Positions 1 through 14,644 of a stretch of 64,000 nucleotides of DNA are shown here, in pieces. The position numbers were made by a program, and so were the translations under genes. The notes under the pieces are model-generated. The model was not told the origin of the DNA and did no database searches. It saw only the letters and a program-made list of their open reading frames with translations. Every line of letters starts with the position of its first letter. The stretch's first letter is position 1. This DNA comes from Timema cristinae (taxonomy: Eukaryota; Arthropoda; Insecta; Phasmatodea; Timematidae): contig JBCFYV010000024.1 in assembly GCA_039000515.1 (NCBI GenBank), forward strand, positions 38,676,035 through 38,740,034, written 5' to 3'.

Positions 1-84
1 TAAGGATAGATGGAAATGCATTATCAAAGTAAACGAAAGACAGAAAGTGGGCAATAGTATGGGCCAGTTTTATAGTCAAACCTA

Positions 85-237
85 GTACGCCTCAAGTGCG
101 ACGCTACATTAAATACAGGACGACACCTACCTAGACCAGAATGTAATGGGCAAGTTTATACAGAAAACTGGCTCATTACATTCTAATTTAGGTAGGTGTC
201 ATCTTATACTTAGTTTCACGCCGCACTTGAGGTATCC
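85..237. mobile_element. Hairpin MITE flanked by TA
   Basis: Two arms of about 62 bp (near 91-152 and 171-232) are inverted copies with a few mismatches, separated by about 18 bp. The outer ends read CCTCAAGTGCG inward on both strands. TA lies directly outside each end (83-84 and 238-239), as expected for Tc1/mariner-type MITEs. It has no coding capacity. Confidence 0.7.
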
Positions 238-276
238 TAAGTGTGAATTTGAAACTGATCTTATGACACAACACAA

Positions 277-304
277 TCCTAACCCAACCAAACCTAACCT
301 AACC
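277..304 (-). repeat. Short telomere-like CCTAA tract
   Basis: Several degenerate CCTAAC/CCAAAC units resemble the insect telomere repeat TTAGG on the - strand. The tract is under 30 bp and may be chance. Confidence 0.35.
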
Positions 305-620
305 TTTTGCATAACATAATCATAATATAATATAAATAAGACACCACACGATCCTAAGTCTGAGAAAATTAGATGGAAAGCTTATGGTTGGTTCATGGGG
401 CTGAACTCGTATGTTAAATGGGGCTAAATTAGCACTATGGTTAGAGCAAAAATAATAATATAGTTGGAGTAGAAATAGTACTGCTAAATAGATGGTGAGA
501 CTAGTTTGTGTTTCCCCATGTTTGGAGTGTTAACTTTGGCATTGTTATTAATTTTAAAACAAGCCAACGGCGTTCTTTGAAATATATAATAGGAAAATTA
601 TATCCATTATTATTATTACT

Positions 621-899
621 AGCCTACTAGTCTTACTACCCGTTCGGGTTATACGCACTTACGCTAATGTGTAATGGTAGGGTGATTGTGAGATGAAATG
701 AAGGACCTACAGTTTAACGTGGAATCCGAACCACGGTGGAGGCCTTGCATTCCCCACATTCACAAGTTGTTATTAATACACGACTTGTCAGAGGTGAAGG
801 AAGGGTTTGGTAATCAGATAAATCTGTGCCGGGAGCTAGGATTGAACTCCGGCCGCCAGCATAGAAGTCTGCACCTTACCCCTAGACCACCAGGTCACC
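621..899 (-). mobile_element. SINE B copy
   Basis: This is a nearly full-length tRNA-derived SINE. Read on the - strand it starts GGTGACCTGGTGGTCTAGGG (box A region), has the box B-like GTTCAATCCT (here slightly mutated), the B-specific body around CCACCGTGGTTCGGATTCCA, and the shared tail CCCGAACGGGTAGTAAGAC. An ATT-rich microsatellite lies beyond the tail. Confidence 0.85.
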
Positions 900-1440
900 A
901 TAATTATATCCAAATTTAATAAAGGTATGTATATTTAAAGTTTTAAGAACCCTTACTTTTTTTTAATGTGACCTAGATCTACAATATGTTTCAGTAAATA
1001 AAACTTAAAGGCAAATGGGGAATTAAAGTAAAATAAGGAAAAAAATAATATTTCCAAATGTTTATCAATAATATTCTAGGCGAGAAAACCAATCACCCAG
1101 TCTAAACTGTTTTATCAGTATTTTTCGTTTAATTGTCTCTTTCACACTTTTTTTTTTTTTTTTTTTTTTTTTTGCAAGCGTAATTTGAGCTTAGCGTTGT
1201 GGCGTTTAAGAGACATCATAGGTAGGTAAATATGAACTTTGAAATAATTATTAATATTTATTGTTCAATATATTCTTATTGATAGAAAGTATTCCAACAC
1301 ATTTTTACTATTTGTAAGTTAGCTAAAATCATCACAGAATATTTCTAACATAGCCAGAGATCCCGTAGGGAGCGAAAGAAATAAATAAAGAAAGAACTCT
1401 TCAAACAACTTGACTACCAGAGAAATATTTTAAATTACTG
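900..1440. other. AT-rich stretch with a poly-T tract
   Basis: An uninterrupted run of 26 T lies at 1148-1173. Nothing else was recognised. The T run could be the poly-A tail of a lost - strand retroelement. Confidence 0.4.
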
Positions 1441-1455
1441 TGTATTCACAAGCTC

Positions 1456-2198
<743 letters not shown>

Positions 2199-2199
2199 T

Positions 2200-3397
2200 T
2201 CATATTCTGTTCTTTATTTTCAGCGAACTTGGGAATAAATTTGGGGAGGGAGTTTAGACAACCTAATAGGTCGGTAATTTTGTAGAAATATGTTATTCTT
2301 AAAAAGGTGTTGTCAGTCGTTTTAATTCCATAAATTAAATTATTTATTCACAACACGAGTGTACATGCAGTGACAAAGTACAGTACTACGCTAGCAAACG
2401 AAAGGGAGAGTTGTGAAGCCGTCAACAGAATGACAGAGGGTCATCAGTTACCACCTGTCAACTCGAGGATGGGTAAAAATAAAGGAAAGAGGGAGGAGGG
2501 GGGGAGGGGTTGCGAATCACGAGATAGCAGAGATCGCAGTGATGGAGTAAGAGTATGGGTCAACATCAACACAGATCAACCCTTCCTACGGTAAACAAAG
2601 TTCGTGAAAACCCGTTTCACTCCATTAACATAAAAAAAAAAGTTCAGGGGCTTAAAGCTGCGAACAAATGTCGGCGTTAATGAAGTAAAAAAAAGTAAAT
2701 GTATTTTCAGTACATTACCCTTGTTTGTTTTTTTTCCGTCGGGGCTCTGCCGTTGATATTTTCTCGACTGTGACAGGCTTGCGATGTATACTGTTTTGTC
2801 CACGTTACTTGTACGAAAAAAAAAATGTACCCGTATACACGAAAATGCTAACAAATATACACTTCAGCCATCGTGTTGTCATTCACGCCTACACTTTCAT
2901 AAATATGAGATTTTTTTTTGTGTGTATTGTATCGGATGATTTATGTTTCGCGTATATATAACTTATATCTAACCCAACACACGACTCAAGAAATTAATTT
3001 TAGCTAGTGTATTTCATTTACCACTTTAAACATCTTATCCAGTGGTAGCATTGATCAGTGTTTTACAATCCAATTATCATAGGAAGTGCTTTTTAGAAAG
3101 TGCAAGAATATTGTTTAAGGACGAAATGGATAAAATTGTACCGTATTATACTAGTTCTATTGCTTTAGGATTATGTATTTTATACAGTATATCTAAAATT
3201 ACAGCTTAATATCACAAGGTTTAACGTGTTAATACATGAAATCATATCTAATAACCTTTCTAGTTATTAGACAAGACATTACATATGAGAATTTGAATAA
3301 AGTCTCTTTAACTTTTATTTTCTAGTCTATCTTTTGACCAGAAGATATTTATATTATCTAGTTCAGATACCTGTATGTGTAAACTTTTAGCGACTCC
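2200..3397. other. Unassigned AT-rich DNA with one G-rich run
   Basis: The short open frames here have no recognisable motif. A G-rich stretch near 2490-2507 has four or more G runs. Nothing else was recognised. Confidence 0.4.
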
Positions 3398-3398
3398 G

Positions 3399-3640
3399 GT
3401 GGCACTAAGTGGTGCCCAAGTTACACCTATGGATTACCCGCAATGAGGTAATGTGATGATAGCGATTAAGAAGCTGTGGAGCCGGTAGGGATCTTAAACA
3501 TAACTTAAGACAAAATGACCAAACCCTGGTGGCCGTTGGAATAATTCCATTTTTTGGGAAATTACCTAAGGTGCCACCCGGAAATCGAACCAAGGACACA
3601 GGCTCGTAGCCAGGTGCATTGACCACTATATTACGGGGAC
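3399..3640 (-). mobile_element. tRNA-derived SINE of a different family (C-like)
   Basis: On the - strand the first ~75 bases look like a tRNA: a box A-like TAATATAGTGG, then CCTGGCTACGAGCC, then box B GGTTCGATTTCC. The body is unlike SINE A or B and lacks the shared CCCGAACGGG tail. The head resembles that at 47441 (CCTGGCTACA, TCCTTGGTTC), so the two may be one family. Confidence 0.6.
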
Positions 3641-3644
3641 AGTT

Positions 3645-6339
3645 GTCTTTTGAACTTGTGCGGGCACTTTGTGGATAGTATAGTTTATAGGAGCTAAGCC
3701 CCTCAAGTGCTTTAAGACAATGGAGTCAAGTGGTGTACACTGAACTTGATTGACCATTACCTATTTAATATAGGTTTTTATTGATACAATAAGAACACAA
3801 AGTTCAAAATGGGAATAACCATAGTGTATCTCGCATCTGCTCTCTCATCGAAAGACGTCAGTGAAAAGAAGAAAATAAACCATTTGTAACGCTCTCAACA
3901 TCGGTTGGTCTACATTCTATCTCGACTTACATTGCATGTAGTGCAAAATGCACGTTACACAGAAAGACATGATAAGAAAGAATATTGGTAGAATGAGTTG
4001 ATAAACGCCTATCTGAACATCCCATTGGCTTCATATTGTATAAGGTTTACTCGGCCTCTTTTACGATGGAAAACGTGGAAGAATAATATGCATCCCTTCT
4101 TGGAGGACTTAACTGCTCGCTGATAGGATATGATGGCAAAGAAATTGAGGAGATGCTAGCCCCTCCAAGTTGGCGACCATGCGAGACGAGTATGTTTCGA
4201 GTCAATGAGAAAGTCAATGAACGTATCTTAGGTGCGTGAATGCAGGAACCAAGATACGAACTGGATTCATCTAGAATGGATCGTCCCACGCCGGTTACTT
4301 CCTGTGCCAATAATTCGTGTTTCTGACTTGTAGACGTGTACGTATAACAGTTCTGTATTGACTTGTACACGGTAAATAAACACCATCAAAATGTTCTAGA
4401 GCTGTATCGCCTTTCTAAGAGACCCTCCCTCCCCCGCCCCCCATAACCATCCTGATAATAACTAGCTGGGGGCTAGGCAGTTACACAATTGTAAAAAAAA
4501 AAATGTGATGTTTTTAAATTTAAAAAACGTGAATTTTTTTTTACAAAAATCTTGAGAGTATTAAATAGTCTGATATGAATTGTATTAAAATAAAATGTAT
4601 GTATCAGGCCATAACACTTTGTTATTTTCGTTAGTGAAGTGAGAGATGATATGAACCATATGAAAAAAGTAGAGGGTAGCGTCTCCCTATTCTACCTCCT
4701 ACTGAACACTGGCTTGGTGGATGTTTACGCTAAGGAAATAATGGTTTAAAGAAATGGCATATAAGTACTAGGCTCTCTTGACCTTCTAAGTTACTCTAAC
4801 ATTCATCGAACGTGGACTCGTTAGTTATTGAGCAATATAAGCGAGCTATATCTTGTCAGCTATAAGTTCAAATAAAGCCAAAGGGGTGAACCACCAATTG
4901 CCTAGCCAAGAATTTAATACCTGGAAATTAAGACAAATTTTAACATAATAAATGTGGGACAATATTGAAGTGGAACCAATTTCCCTTAGTTTTTCTTCTA
5001 TCCGATTGCCACAAAGGATTTAAAACTTGCCCTAGTCAAGTAAATTTTTCCTCGAAATCACTTAAATCTACACGTGTAACTGAGGGGTGTAAAGCTTTAT
5101 AATTGTATTACACTTAGTAGTCCTTGTTGGGAAATTGAATCCAGAACGGGTGCACTGAATGAGTTTTTTTTTTCAGATGTAATTGTACATTTCCCTTTAT
5201 TTCGATTGCAGGTAATTTCCTCTAAACCATATAACTCATCTCTTTCAATTAGATTAGCTATTGTGTTAAAAGTGCAAGGCAAAAACTTTTGTCTAAAAAT
5301 TGTTGTTTTTTCAGGGACTGAGTGCTCTGAAGTGGTTTATACTCAATGTTTTTCATTTCATTATCCATGTAAATGTGGGTACACATTCTCCTAATTCTAC
5401 CTCCCTCATCTCAACCTCAATTGTGTAAATATACAGCTATCCCGGATGAGTAGTAATACTCTGAGCACATGGGAGGGGGAGAGTTTGTTTTTAAATCCAA
5501 AGCACTCATTCGTTACTAGCAGCAGATACATTATATTTAAAGGGGTCTCAAAACTACTATTTTCAGTCAATTAAATCTACAAAATTGAATTTTGACTAGA
5601 ATATTCTGGTGAGTGTCCCTGGTGGCTGGGAGGAGATTAAGGAAGAAATGTTATGTAACAGTACAAATTTGAAAATTTCTTAATCAAAAGCGCAAGAACG
5701 TTTGTTTTCACACAACTCTACCAAGATTTTCTAGAAGGTCTTTTTTCTTACCATATTTCTAACACATAATAAAATTCTTGCAAAAAAAAAAACTCAAAGA
5801 AGCTAACTCCTACCAAACTCTTTCTATAGTTGATTTGACACATGACTTTAGATAAATTTTACCATATTATTTGATGAGGAACATAAAAAAAATACGTAAC
5901 GAGCTAAACTATTTTATTGTTTGGCATAATAGGTATGTATTTATCAACACACCAAACAAGCTAAGTTTACTCTATTAAAATAAAAGTCTTAATTTAATTT
6001 TTATACTCGGCTGTTTTATTATTTAATTTGAACAAAACTCTTAAGTTTAATAGCTATTTTTATAAAATTACCAAATAAGCAATTATTTTAAGCTATAAGA
6101 TAGGATATCTGTTTTAAACAAAATTGCTATAGTTTTGCTGTTTTCAAAGATTTCATTTGTTTTAATCAGTATTCAATAAACTACAGCTCTATTAAGTTGA
6201 GGTTTGGACTTTTTTTTTAAATACTCTTGAGGTATTGTTAGATAACATAAACTCAACGGGAAGATAAAAAAGACCAATAAAATAATTACTAATGGCTGAA
6301 AGTGTAAAATTTGTATTAGGACCTTTGTAAACGAGGAAC
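3645..6339. other. Unassigned stretch, no gene recognised
   Basis: A moderately GC-richer part (about 4050-4370) has a 107-codon frame on the - strand. It shows no domain, signal peptide or splice context that I recognise, so it is not called. The rest is AT-rich. Confidence 0.4.
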
Positions 6340-7400
6340 GGGTAAGGGTATGGACATCAAATAATCAGTTTTAGGTGTGCTGGAAAATTTAAATTGGTCA
6401 AGCAGGCAGAAAGATAATGTCATAAACCACATTCTTATTAAAATTTGAAATTTATAATAGGAGTTGTTTAAATAGGATGTTACAATTTACAATACTAATT
6501 TAACTAACTACCTTTCTGTTTGGTTGAAAAATTAAATTATAGAAGGTGTAAGAATAACTTTAAATAACCAGTAAGTCCTGATATTTTACATTGAGAAAAT
6601 AGAGAATATTAAGAAGTAAAAAGAAAAAACCTTTTACGTGAGGAGGTAAATTGTAATTTGCCAAGAATGAGAAGCAATTACTCAAATAACAAAATAAGTG
6701 ATAAAATTTACTCCTTAGAAAGGGGGCTGGTGAAATGGGAGGTTTCAAAAGTCCCAAAACCAAAATAATAAATTACATTTAGTGTAGTGGAAGATTTAAA
6801 TTTGTCATGTGGGTATAAGAACGAAACCTAACAAACATTAATGTCTGATCCATAAATTTCAAAATAACGAAGTAAAGCGGAAACGGGGTTCCGCTCAATA
6901 TTCCTAAAACAACTACGAAACTATTTTTGGTGTGTTATAAAATGGAAGTTTGATATATAAATTAATAGGCCTTTCCGGAGAGCCAAATGACATTTGAATA
7001 TAAAATTTCAAAATTTAATCCTGCAAAATGGAAGAGCTCATAATCTATACAACTAATATGGAATACAGCTTAGTGATGGGAATTAAAATTGAAATTTGGC
7101 AAGCACGTAAATAAATCATATAAGCTATTCAAATAAATCTTAAAATTTAGTAATATAAACGTAGGAACTTATAAAGAGTATGGAGGCGGTAGCTTATAAT
7201 ATTTCCAAAAATTATTATAAGACCTTCTTTTGATAATGGAAGAAAATTTAAATTTTCCCAGTTTGTAAAAGGACTACCCCACAATAAACATAAAAGTTTG
7301 AAAGTTTGTAACTTAAAAGGAGGGTCCAGAATATGGCTAATAGAAAAAACCAACTTTTTAATATGGTAGAAAATTTGAATTTTGTTGAGTCAGATGAAAA
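6340..7400. repeat. Degenerate tandem array with a ~150-bp period
   Basis: A motif like GGAAAATTTAAATTTGnCAAG recurs near 6388, 6643, 6787, 6940, 7085, 7238 and 7364. The spacing is mostly 145-155 bp. Between these, each unit carries TTTGAAATTT/TTTCAAAATTTAA and a purine block before AAAACCAA. Units are heavily diverged, as in an old satellite. Two - strand open frames (6560-6763, 7147-7353) are similar to each other only because they lie on related units. Confidence 0.55.
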
Positions 7401-8551
<1,151 letters not shown>

Positions 8552-8617
8552 TAAATTTATAGGATTTTGTGTCACCTAAACCTATGAACTTAAAATATTA
8601 GATCAAATTTCACTGAA

Positions 8618-8845
8618 ACTTACTACCCATTCAGTCCATAAGAACTTTAACTACGGTACGTTAGTGATGCATGGCATGATAAAATGTAGAATTTAAAGGA
8701 AATGTACTTCATTTGCGTGTAACTAAAGTAGGAAATATTTTAAGAAAAATCAGCCCCAGTATACCCAACCGGTATTCGGACCCTGACATCCACGTAAAAG
8801 TCAAATTAGACAAGATGAGCCTGACATTTAGTCAACGTATCCACA
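8618..8845 (-). mobile_element. Old SINE A2 copy, degenerate
   Basis: The tail (ACTACCCATTCAGTC), TTTGCGTGTAA body and a box B remnant (CCGGTATTCGGACC on +) align in order with SINE A2, with many substitutions. Confidence 0.6.
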
Positions 8846-8895
8846 AGTAGTAAAACAAAAAAAATTAAACATAAATTTATAATTAAAGTTATTTT

Positions 8896-9142
8896 TAGCA
8901 CCATGTTTAACTAACCGTTCGATTTATACGCAAATGTTCTAATTACGCTAACATATTTAAGGATGATGAAGGTTGAATTTAGATAAAGTGCACCCGAATT
9001 TATGTGGAGGGAGAGTGTAAAACCATTTAGGAAAACCACTCTTAGTAAACCCAACAGGGAATTGAAATCTGATCTCCCCTTCATCGGCAGGCCAGGCTAT
9101 TGTGAGAGTGACGCCTTAGACAATGCGGCCATCGAAGCGGCT
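8896..9142 (-). mobile_element. SINE A2 copy
   Basis: Complete in layout: tail AGCACCATG..ACCGTTCG, body TGTGGAGGGAGAGTG and AAACCATTTAGGAAAACCAC, degenerate box B, and the head ending in GCGGCCATCGAAGCGG. Confidence 0.8.
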
Positions 9143-10316
9143 AGCTAAAATTATTAAATACTTGCATCGAAGGCACTCATTGTGTCCACTAACAATACTA
9201 TGGACTATAGTAGTTAATTTTAATCTTCCTGTCACAGTTACGTGGACTATAAATGAGTAAAGTTTGTAAACAGAAGAAATTAAGTGACTTAGATTAGAGA
9301 AGACTATTTCGGTTGTGCAAAATATAATGAATTGACCGTTTTTTTTACTTAAGAACTTGTAGCACAAAAGCGAAAAAGCAATTGGATTGATGAAGAGGAC
9401 AGAACATACAGAAAGATGGTAGAATGGGTGAACGTCCAAACATTTCTGTGGACATTTACAGATAAACGCATGTATAACAACCAACTATTGACTCGAAAAC
9501 ACGGTGGGTGTAACTAACAAAGGTTTTATTTAGAGGGTAGGAGCAGGGTTGTGAAAGGGTTGAGGGGGTTGCAGGTGGGGAGGGGTGGTCGCTGAAATTT
9601 AATAGAATTTCGAAACCCGAGAGATATCGATTACAGTTAGTTCAATATAATAGCGTACTTCCTTCATTGTATTATCTGCACCGGGGAATGAATTAGAGCC
9701 CATTTCTTCATGCATGTATGGTACAAAACTTTTCAGACACCGTAAAAAAAAAAAAAAAGATAAACTTGAATTTTATTTCCCTGCTGTGTTTTACAAAACA
9801 AATGAAAAATATAATTTACGGTTTTCCAAGACACGGGAATCGTCTATTTTGAGGGGTAAAAACCGGTAAATTTTAATTTCGCTTTTAAGTTCATTCGTTC
9901 TAATAAATATATTTTCTTGATGCGTTTTAAATGTGTATACCTTTTAAACTTCGATCGTTAATTTATATTTGGTAGATGTTTTCAAAATATTTCTACATTT
10001 TTCAGGTAGTAAATATAAATGATATTAAACTCTGCCCACTAAACGGGAAATATCCTTACGCTTTAGTATTTCTCTTAGGAGGGGGGTTCTGAAGATTCAA
10101 AATAGCAAATACGTTTTTAAATAGTAGCTAAATATTTAAATAGCGTGAAATTTTTGGACGCCTAAAAGGCATTTCAGCGTTCCGTTAGGTGGCCCTCGCA
10201 ACCATATTTTACTTCATCTTTAACTATCCTTTGATAGGTGATTAAAATAACTTTCTCAAATTACTAACAAATATGTCATGAAATGTTCATTCATACCATC
10301 CCGATTAAATTTAATA
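9143..10316. other. Unassigned AT-rich DNA with a G-rich patch
   Basis: G runs near 9560-9592 could form a quadruplex on the + strand. A 122-codon - strand frame (9116-9484) overlaps a SINE and has no recognisable features. Confidence 0.4.
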
Positions 10317-10784
10317 TCTATACTTATAAAATAACATGTCCTGACTGACTGACTGATTCATCATCGCCGAGCGCAAACTATCAAGGCTACAAGCATTAAA
10401 TTCGGACTGTATATTCATTTTGTTATGTAGGCACCCAATAAGAAAGGATTTTAGAAAATTCCACCCCAAAGGGGTCAAAATAGGGGATGATAATATGTGT
10501 GAAAGTCCGTCATTTTGATAGTTACATAAACAAAATTTTGTATTTCGGTTATTGACGTAAAACAAATAAATACGTGTTTCAGGAATTTTGGAAATTTTAA
10601 TTAATAAGGGATGAAAAAGGGGGTGAAAGTTTGTATTGGACTTCATTATTTTTGATCTGAGGTCAAGTTATGGTCATCAAGGTAACGTAATATTTTAAAT
10701 TAATCTGTAAATACATATGTATATTTTCGTATTTGTATATAATCAACTTCCACGCGAGCAAAGCCGCGGGCAACAGCTATCTAG
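10317..10784 (+). mobile_element. Non-autonomous Helitron, copy 1
   Basis: It starts TCTATACTTATAAAATAA after an A and ends ...GCCGCGGGCAACAGCTATCTAG. These are the 5' TC and 3' CTAG termini of Helitrons, with a GC-rich hairpin-forming CGCG..CGCG segment about 20 bp before the end. A second copy lies at 46928-47408. The 111-codon - strand frame within is a by-product. The 3' flanking base is A rather than the usual T. Confidence 0.88.
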
Positions 10785-10805
10785 AGTATCTATATATGTG
10801 TATAC

Positions 10806-10895
10806 AGTAAAGTCCTGATTATCCGATGCTAAAGGGACCGACAAGTAGTCTGATTACCAAAATGTCAGGTAATACAGAAACAAGGAAAGGGGCTG
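10806..10895 (+). mobile_element. Tigger/pogo-like terminal fragment
   Basis: ACAGTAAAGTCCTGATTATCCGATG... followed by GGGACCGACAAGTAGTC resembles, from memory, the ends of pogo/Tigger transposons (CAG..GATTATCCG). No matching opposite end was found, so it is probably a truncated copy that may extend further into the AT-rich DNA downstream. Confidence 0.6.
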
Positions 10896-12640
10896 GAAAG
10901 AAACCAATTAAAATTAAATGTAAATGCAGCATAGATAGGAAATAATTCTTCTTAAATTAATACAAAATATAAATTATACAATAAATTACAAAGGTATTAT
11001 TTTACATGTAAACAAAACAAAAGGTTTTAAATAAATTAAATTCTAACATTTTAGTAAACATTCTGAACAAGCTAAAATTAAGAAGTGGATATAAATTTAA
11101 TGTTAAGAATTAGAGATATTGTTCAAAAAATATATAAATAAATGGTACGGAACTACGCACGGATTTTCTCGCTCTACTGTTTGAAAATGGAGATGTTTAC
11201 TCAAAACTCGTGTAATATATGTGAAACGAAATAATATACACTAGCAAACCCAAGCATAAATTGCACTATACTTATGTGAAACTTATTTTTAGTCCCGTAA
11301 TTAAATTTCATAAATTTCTTTTAAGGAATTAATGTCCTCAATTGTATGTTTGGACCGATAAAAAAGATCAATATTGGGTCCACAAGGGTCAACACTTCGT
11401 ATTAAAATTTTAACTTCCAGTTAAAAATTTTGACATTTTATTAGGTGTTGCAAATCTTCATGCCATCACATTGCTATTAAATTTCACATTTATAAATGTT
11501 GACCAATAAAAACTTTAAATATTGACTAAATAGTCATAGTTAAATATAAGTAAGTCACTCAAAATGTTATGTTGTTTTTCCTTAAACTTCTTAGGAGAAA
11601 TTTTGAGAGACCTACTTATATTTAATTACTCAATAGCATTGGAGAATTATTGCATTACAATTTAAGCAGTATCTCTTTAAAACTAAAGCTCACAAAATCG
11701 TATTAATATTTTTGCCAATATCTCAGACACTGTTGGTTTTATAAAAATATATTTCATATAAAAGTTTTTAATTTTAATAGTATTAAAATTTTGCAATGAA
11801 AGGTTATTTAGTATCTCAAATATTTGAGGAGATACGGAAGTTTCTGCTTCTGTTAAGTACCCTAGAATTCATTTTGATGTGAAAATGAAAATAGCCAGTT
11901 TATTTATAATCTTAATCAACGCCTAGATACGAATTTTAATAAAAATCTTTAGAGCTGATTGAGAAAATTGTATTTTTCTCTGGTTGCCCTTAAATAAACT
12001 GCCCTTAATTTTAGGGTTAGATATATAATTCAAAAACCCCTTGGGCAACCCTATGAAGACCCTAGATGCCAAGTTTTTGCCTGATCGGCAAAATAGTTTA
12101 GGCTCTATTTGGATGTACTGACAGATGTAAATTCATAAACCACTTTTTCGGATTCGGGGGGGTCATGAAACGTCAACATTCATCAAAAATTTCGAGTTGG
12201 ATTTTTTTAACGATCACAATAATTATTTATCTACTTGAAGATAGCGAGAAAGTAAAAAAAGTTTATTAATTAATTAGTTAAGATAGTTGATGTAATCAAT
12301 TGAAATTGTAAATCGAAATGAATAATTAGGTTTAATAATAGTCAAACATATTGTCAAATTATGAACAGTAAACAAAAAATGAATAATTCATCATCAATTT
12401 AGTTATATATAAGTTGATATGTCTAAAATACATGAAAACACGTTAAAAGGCTGTTGTAAAACTTACATGTAACAAAGTATGTTGGACAATACAATGTTTA
12501 AGTTCAAGTAAGTTGAAATATCAAATTATGAAATTTAAGTTAAGAAGTAAACATCTGCAAAATAGATTATAACGAAATAATTGAGAATCGTCATACGACG
12601 ACTTGAGAATATGCCATTTAAAATGAAACAATGTATCAAG
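10896..12640. other. Unassigned AT-rich DNA
   Basis: No gene or repeat family was recognised. The first few hundred bases may be the eroded interior of the Tigger-like element. Confidence 0.35.
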
Positions 12641-12651
12641 TTTGAATAAAT

Positions 12652-12916
12652 TATTATTTTATTATTATTATTATTATTAGTAGTAGTAGTAGTAGTAGTA
12701 CCGCTTCTTACTACCCGTTCGGGTTATACGCACTTAAGCTAATATGTAATGGTAGGGTGATTATGAGATGAAATGGAGGACCTACAGTTTAACGTGGGAT
12801 CCGAACCACGGTGGAGGCCTGGCATTCCACACCTTCATAAGTTGTGATTAATACAAGTCTTATCAGAGGTGAAGGAAGGGCTTGGCAATCAGATAAATCC
12901 GTACCAGGACCGAGGA
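12652..12916 (-). mobile_element. SINE B copy, 5'-truncated, with target-site duplication
   Basis: The - strand copy includes its (TAC/TAA)n 3' microsatellite but stops within the tRNA-like head, at GTCCTGGTACGG. The duplicated flank AGTTTGAATAAA occurs just before it (about 12638-12649) and just after it (about 12918-12929). Truncation with intact duplications points to incomplete reverse transcription. Confidence 0.85.
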
Positions 12917-12944
12917 GAGTTTGAATAAAGTTTGAATTAAAGTT

Positions 12945-13236
12945 GACCTGGTGGTCTAGGGGTAAGGTGTCAGACTTCTGTGCTGGCGGCCGGGGTTCAA
13001 TCCTCGGTCCTGGCACAGATTGATCTGATTGCCAAACCCTTCCTTCACCTCTGACAAGACGTGTATTAATCACATCTTGTGAATGTGTGGAATACCAGGC
13101 CGCCACCGTGGTTCGGATTCCACGTTAAACTGTAGGTCCTTCATTTCATCTCACAATCACCCTACCATTACACATTAGCGCAAGTGCGTATAACCCGAAC
13201 GGGTAGTAAGACGCGGTGCTAATAATAATAATATAA
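12945..13236 (+). mobile_element. SINE B copy, full length, head-to-head with the previous one
   Basis: It starts TGACCTGGTGGTCTAGGGGT (box A) and carries GGGGTTCAATCCTC (box B), the full B body and the tail CCCGAACGGGTAGTAAGACG, ending in AATAATAATA. About 28 bp separates it from the inverted copy upstream. Confidence 0.92.
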
Positions 13237-13239
13237 AAT

Positions 13240-14380
13240 TTAATTTATAGGCTAACAAATGTTAAACGAATTTAAATAAAGTAGAGAATGTAGTATAATA
13301 TTCTTAGCCTTATCTGTTTCCTTGTCCCATTACTCTTCGTGTATTTCCAGCATTGTAAACATGCTGGAATACTTTATTCGACATGTTTCGACACTTATGG
13401 TGTCAATCATGGAAACTGTAAAACGAAATTAAAGAAGCATAAAGACAAAATAGGATATAAAGAATTATAATTAGTGAATAACAATATTTCTGTCTGTATA
13501 TATACCAACTTATAAACGTGTTTAAAAATAAATGCTCTTTTATCACGATTATCATCCATCTCTTATGCCATATAATTGTCCTCGATAAAATGTTATAATC
13601 AGATTCAATATTTTCCTGGACTGGTTTGATTTCACTCGACCCAATTAAATAACTATTGTTTTGTTTATTTTCACTCTATGGCTATACTTCATTTACCTAA
13701 ATCAACTTGAAAACGGCCATGGATTTTGCTACACACAAAAAAAACAACTTTAATTAATATTCTTCTATTAAGCCATGTGCCACGACTCGTAAATTACTTC
13801 ATGAAGAGAAATATTTATCACAATATTGTTTCTTCTCTCGCGGGATTTAATAAAATCTACTTCGTTTTGATTTAAAAAAATAAAATATGCTACTGTCTCG
13901 AGTTTCGTTTGGAGGGAGTTGTAATTATTTTCTTTCTCTTCATTAACACACTCAAATTTTCTCTCTATCCCCCGCTACCCCCACTCCCTTAATCAGGAAA
14001 TCCTCGCCTTGAGTAGTTATGCACGAACTGCCATTTACATTGTAGCCTCCGTGGTGTAAATTGCGAATCGGCGAGAAGGAATTCAAGGAAAACTGTGCCA
14101 AGCAAAGTTATCGATCATTACGCTTTTTACTTAATACAATATTAAATAAATATTGTATTCCAGATATCCTGGAATTATTAGTTCAGTTTTATTTGAAAAC
14201 AAAACTAGTTTAGCATACTATTCATAATACTATAATTATTTTATTGTGCAAGTTAGAAAATTATCTAAATACATTTTTTCCTATAAATACAGAATAGTAG
14301 GGTGATGTTAATAAATATCAGTAAATTATAATAACGTAAGTACTGTAATAATACTTTCATTAATATATTTAAGACAAACA
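13240..14380. other. Unassigned AT-rich DNA
   Basis: It contains one small hairpin (TTCCAGCA..TGCTGGAA near 13347). Nothing else was recognised. Confidence 0.35.
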
Positions 14381-14383
14381 TTA

Positions 14384-14628
14384 CCCACTTCGGTGGCCAC
14401 ATGGTCTAAAGCTCTGCTCTCACAATAAACTAGATTGCCATGACGGGGAGACCGTGGTTTAATCCTGGTTGGATGCACTAAGGGTGGTTTTCCTAAATGG
14501 TTTCATACTTTCTCTATACGCAAATGCTAGTACATTCCCTATAAGTTCAACCTTCCTGATCTATAACCCATTTGAGTAATCAGTTCATAAGAGTACTACC
14601 CAAATGGGTGGTAAGAGTCTGTGATTAA
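14384..14628 (+). mobile_element. SINE A2 copy
   Basis: The head CACTTCGGTGGCCACATGG, box B remnant TGGTTTAATCCTGG, body TTTTCCTAAATGGTTT and tail ACCCAAATGGGTGGTAAGA are all present in order. Confidence 0.82.
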
Positions 14629-14644
14629 AAAAACACTAAGACTC

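Noticed and set aside
277..304. Interstitial telomere
   Set aside because: Only a few degenerate CCTAA units. Too short to distinguish from chance, so listed only with low confidence.
4047..4370. 107-codon open frame on -
   Set aside because: Less AT-rich than its surroundings, but no motif, paralogue or splice context was seen.
10311..10646. 111-codon open frame on -
   Set aside because: It lies wholly within a non-autonomous Helitron. The similar frame at 46925-47188 is in the second copy, so the similarity reflects the transposon.
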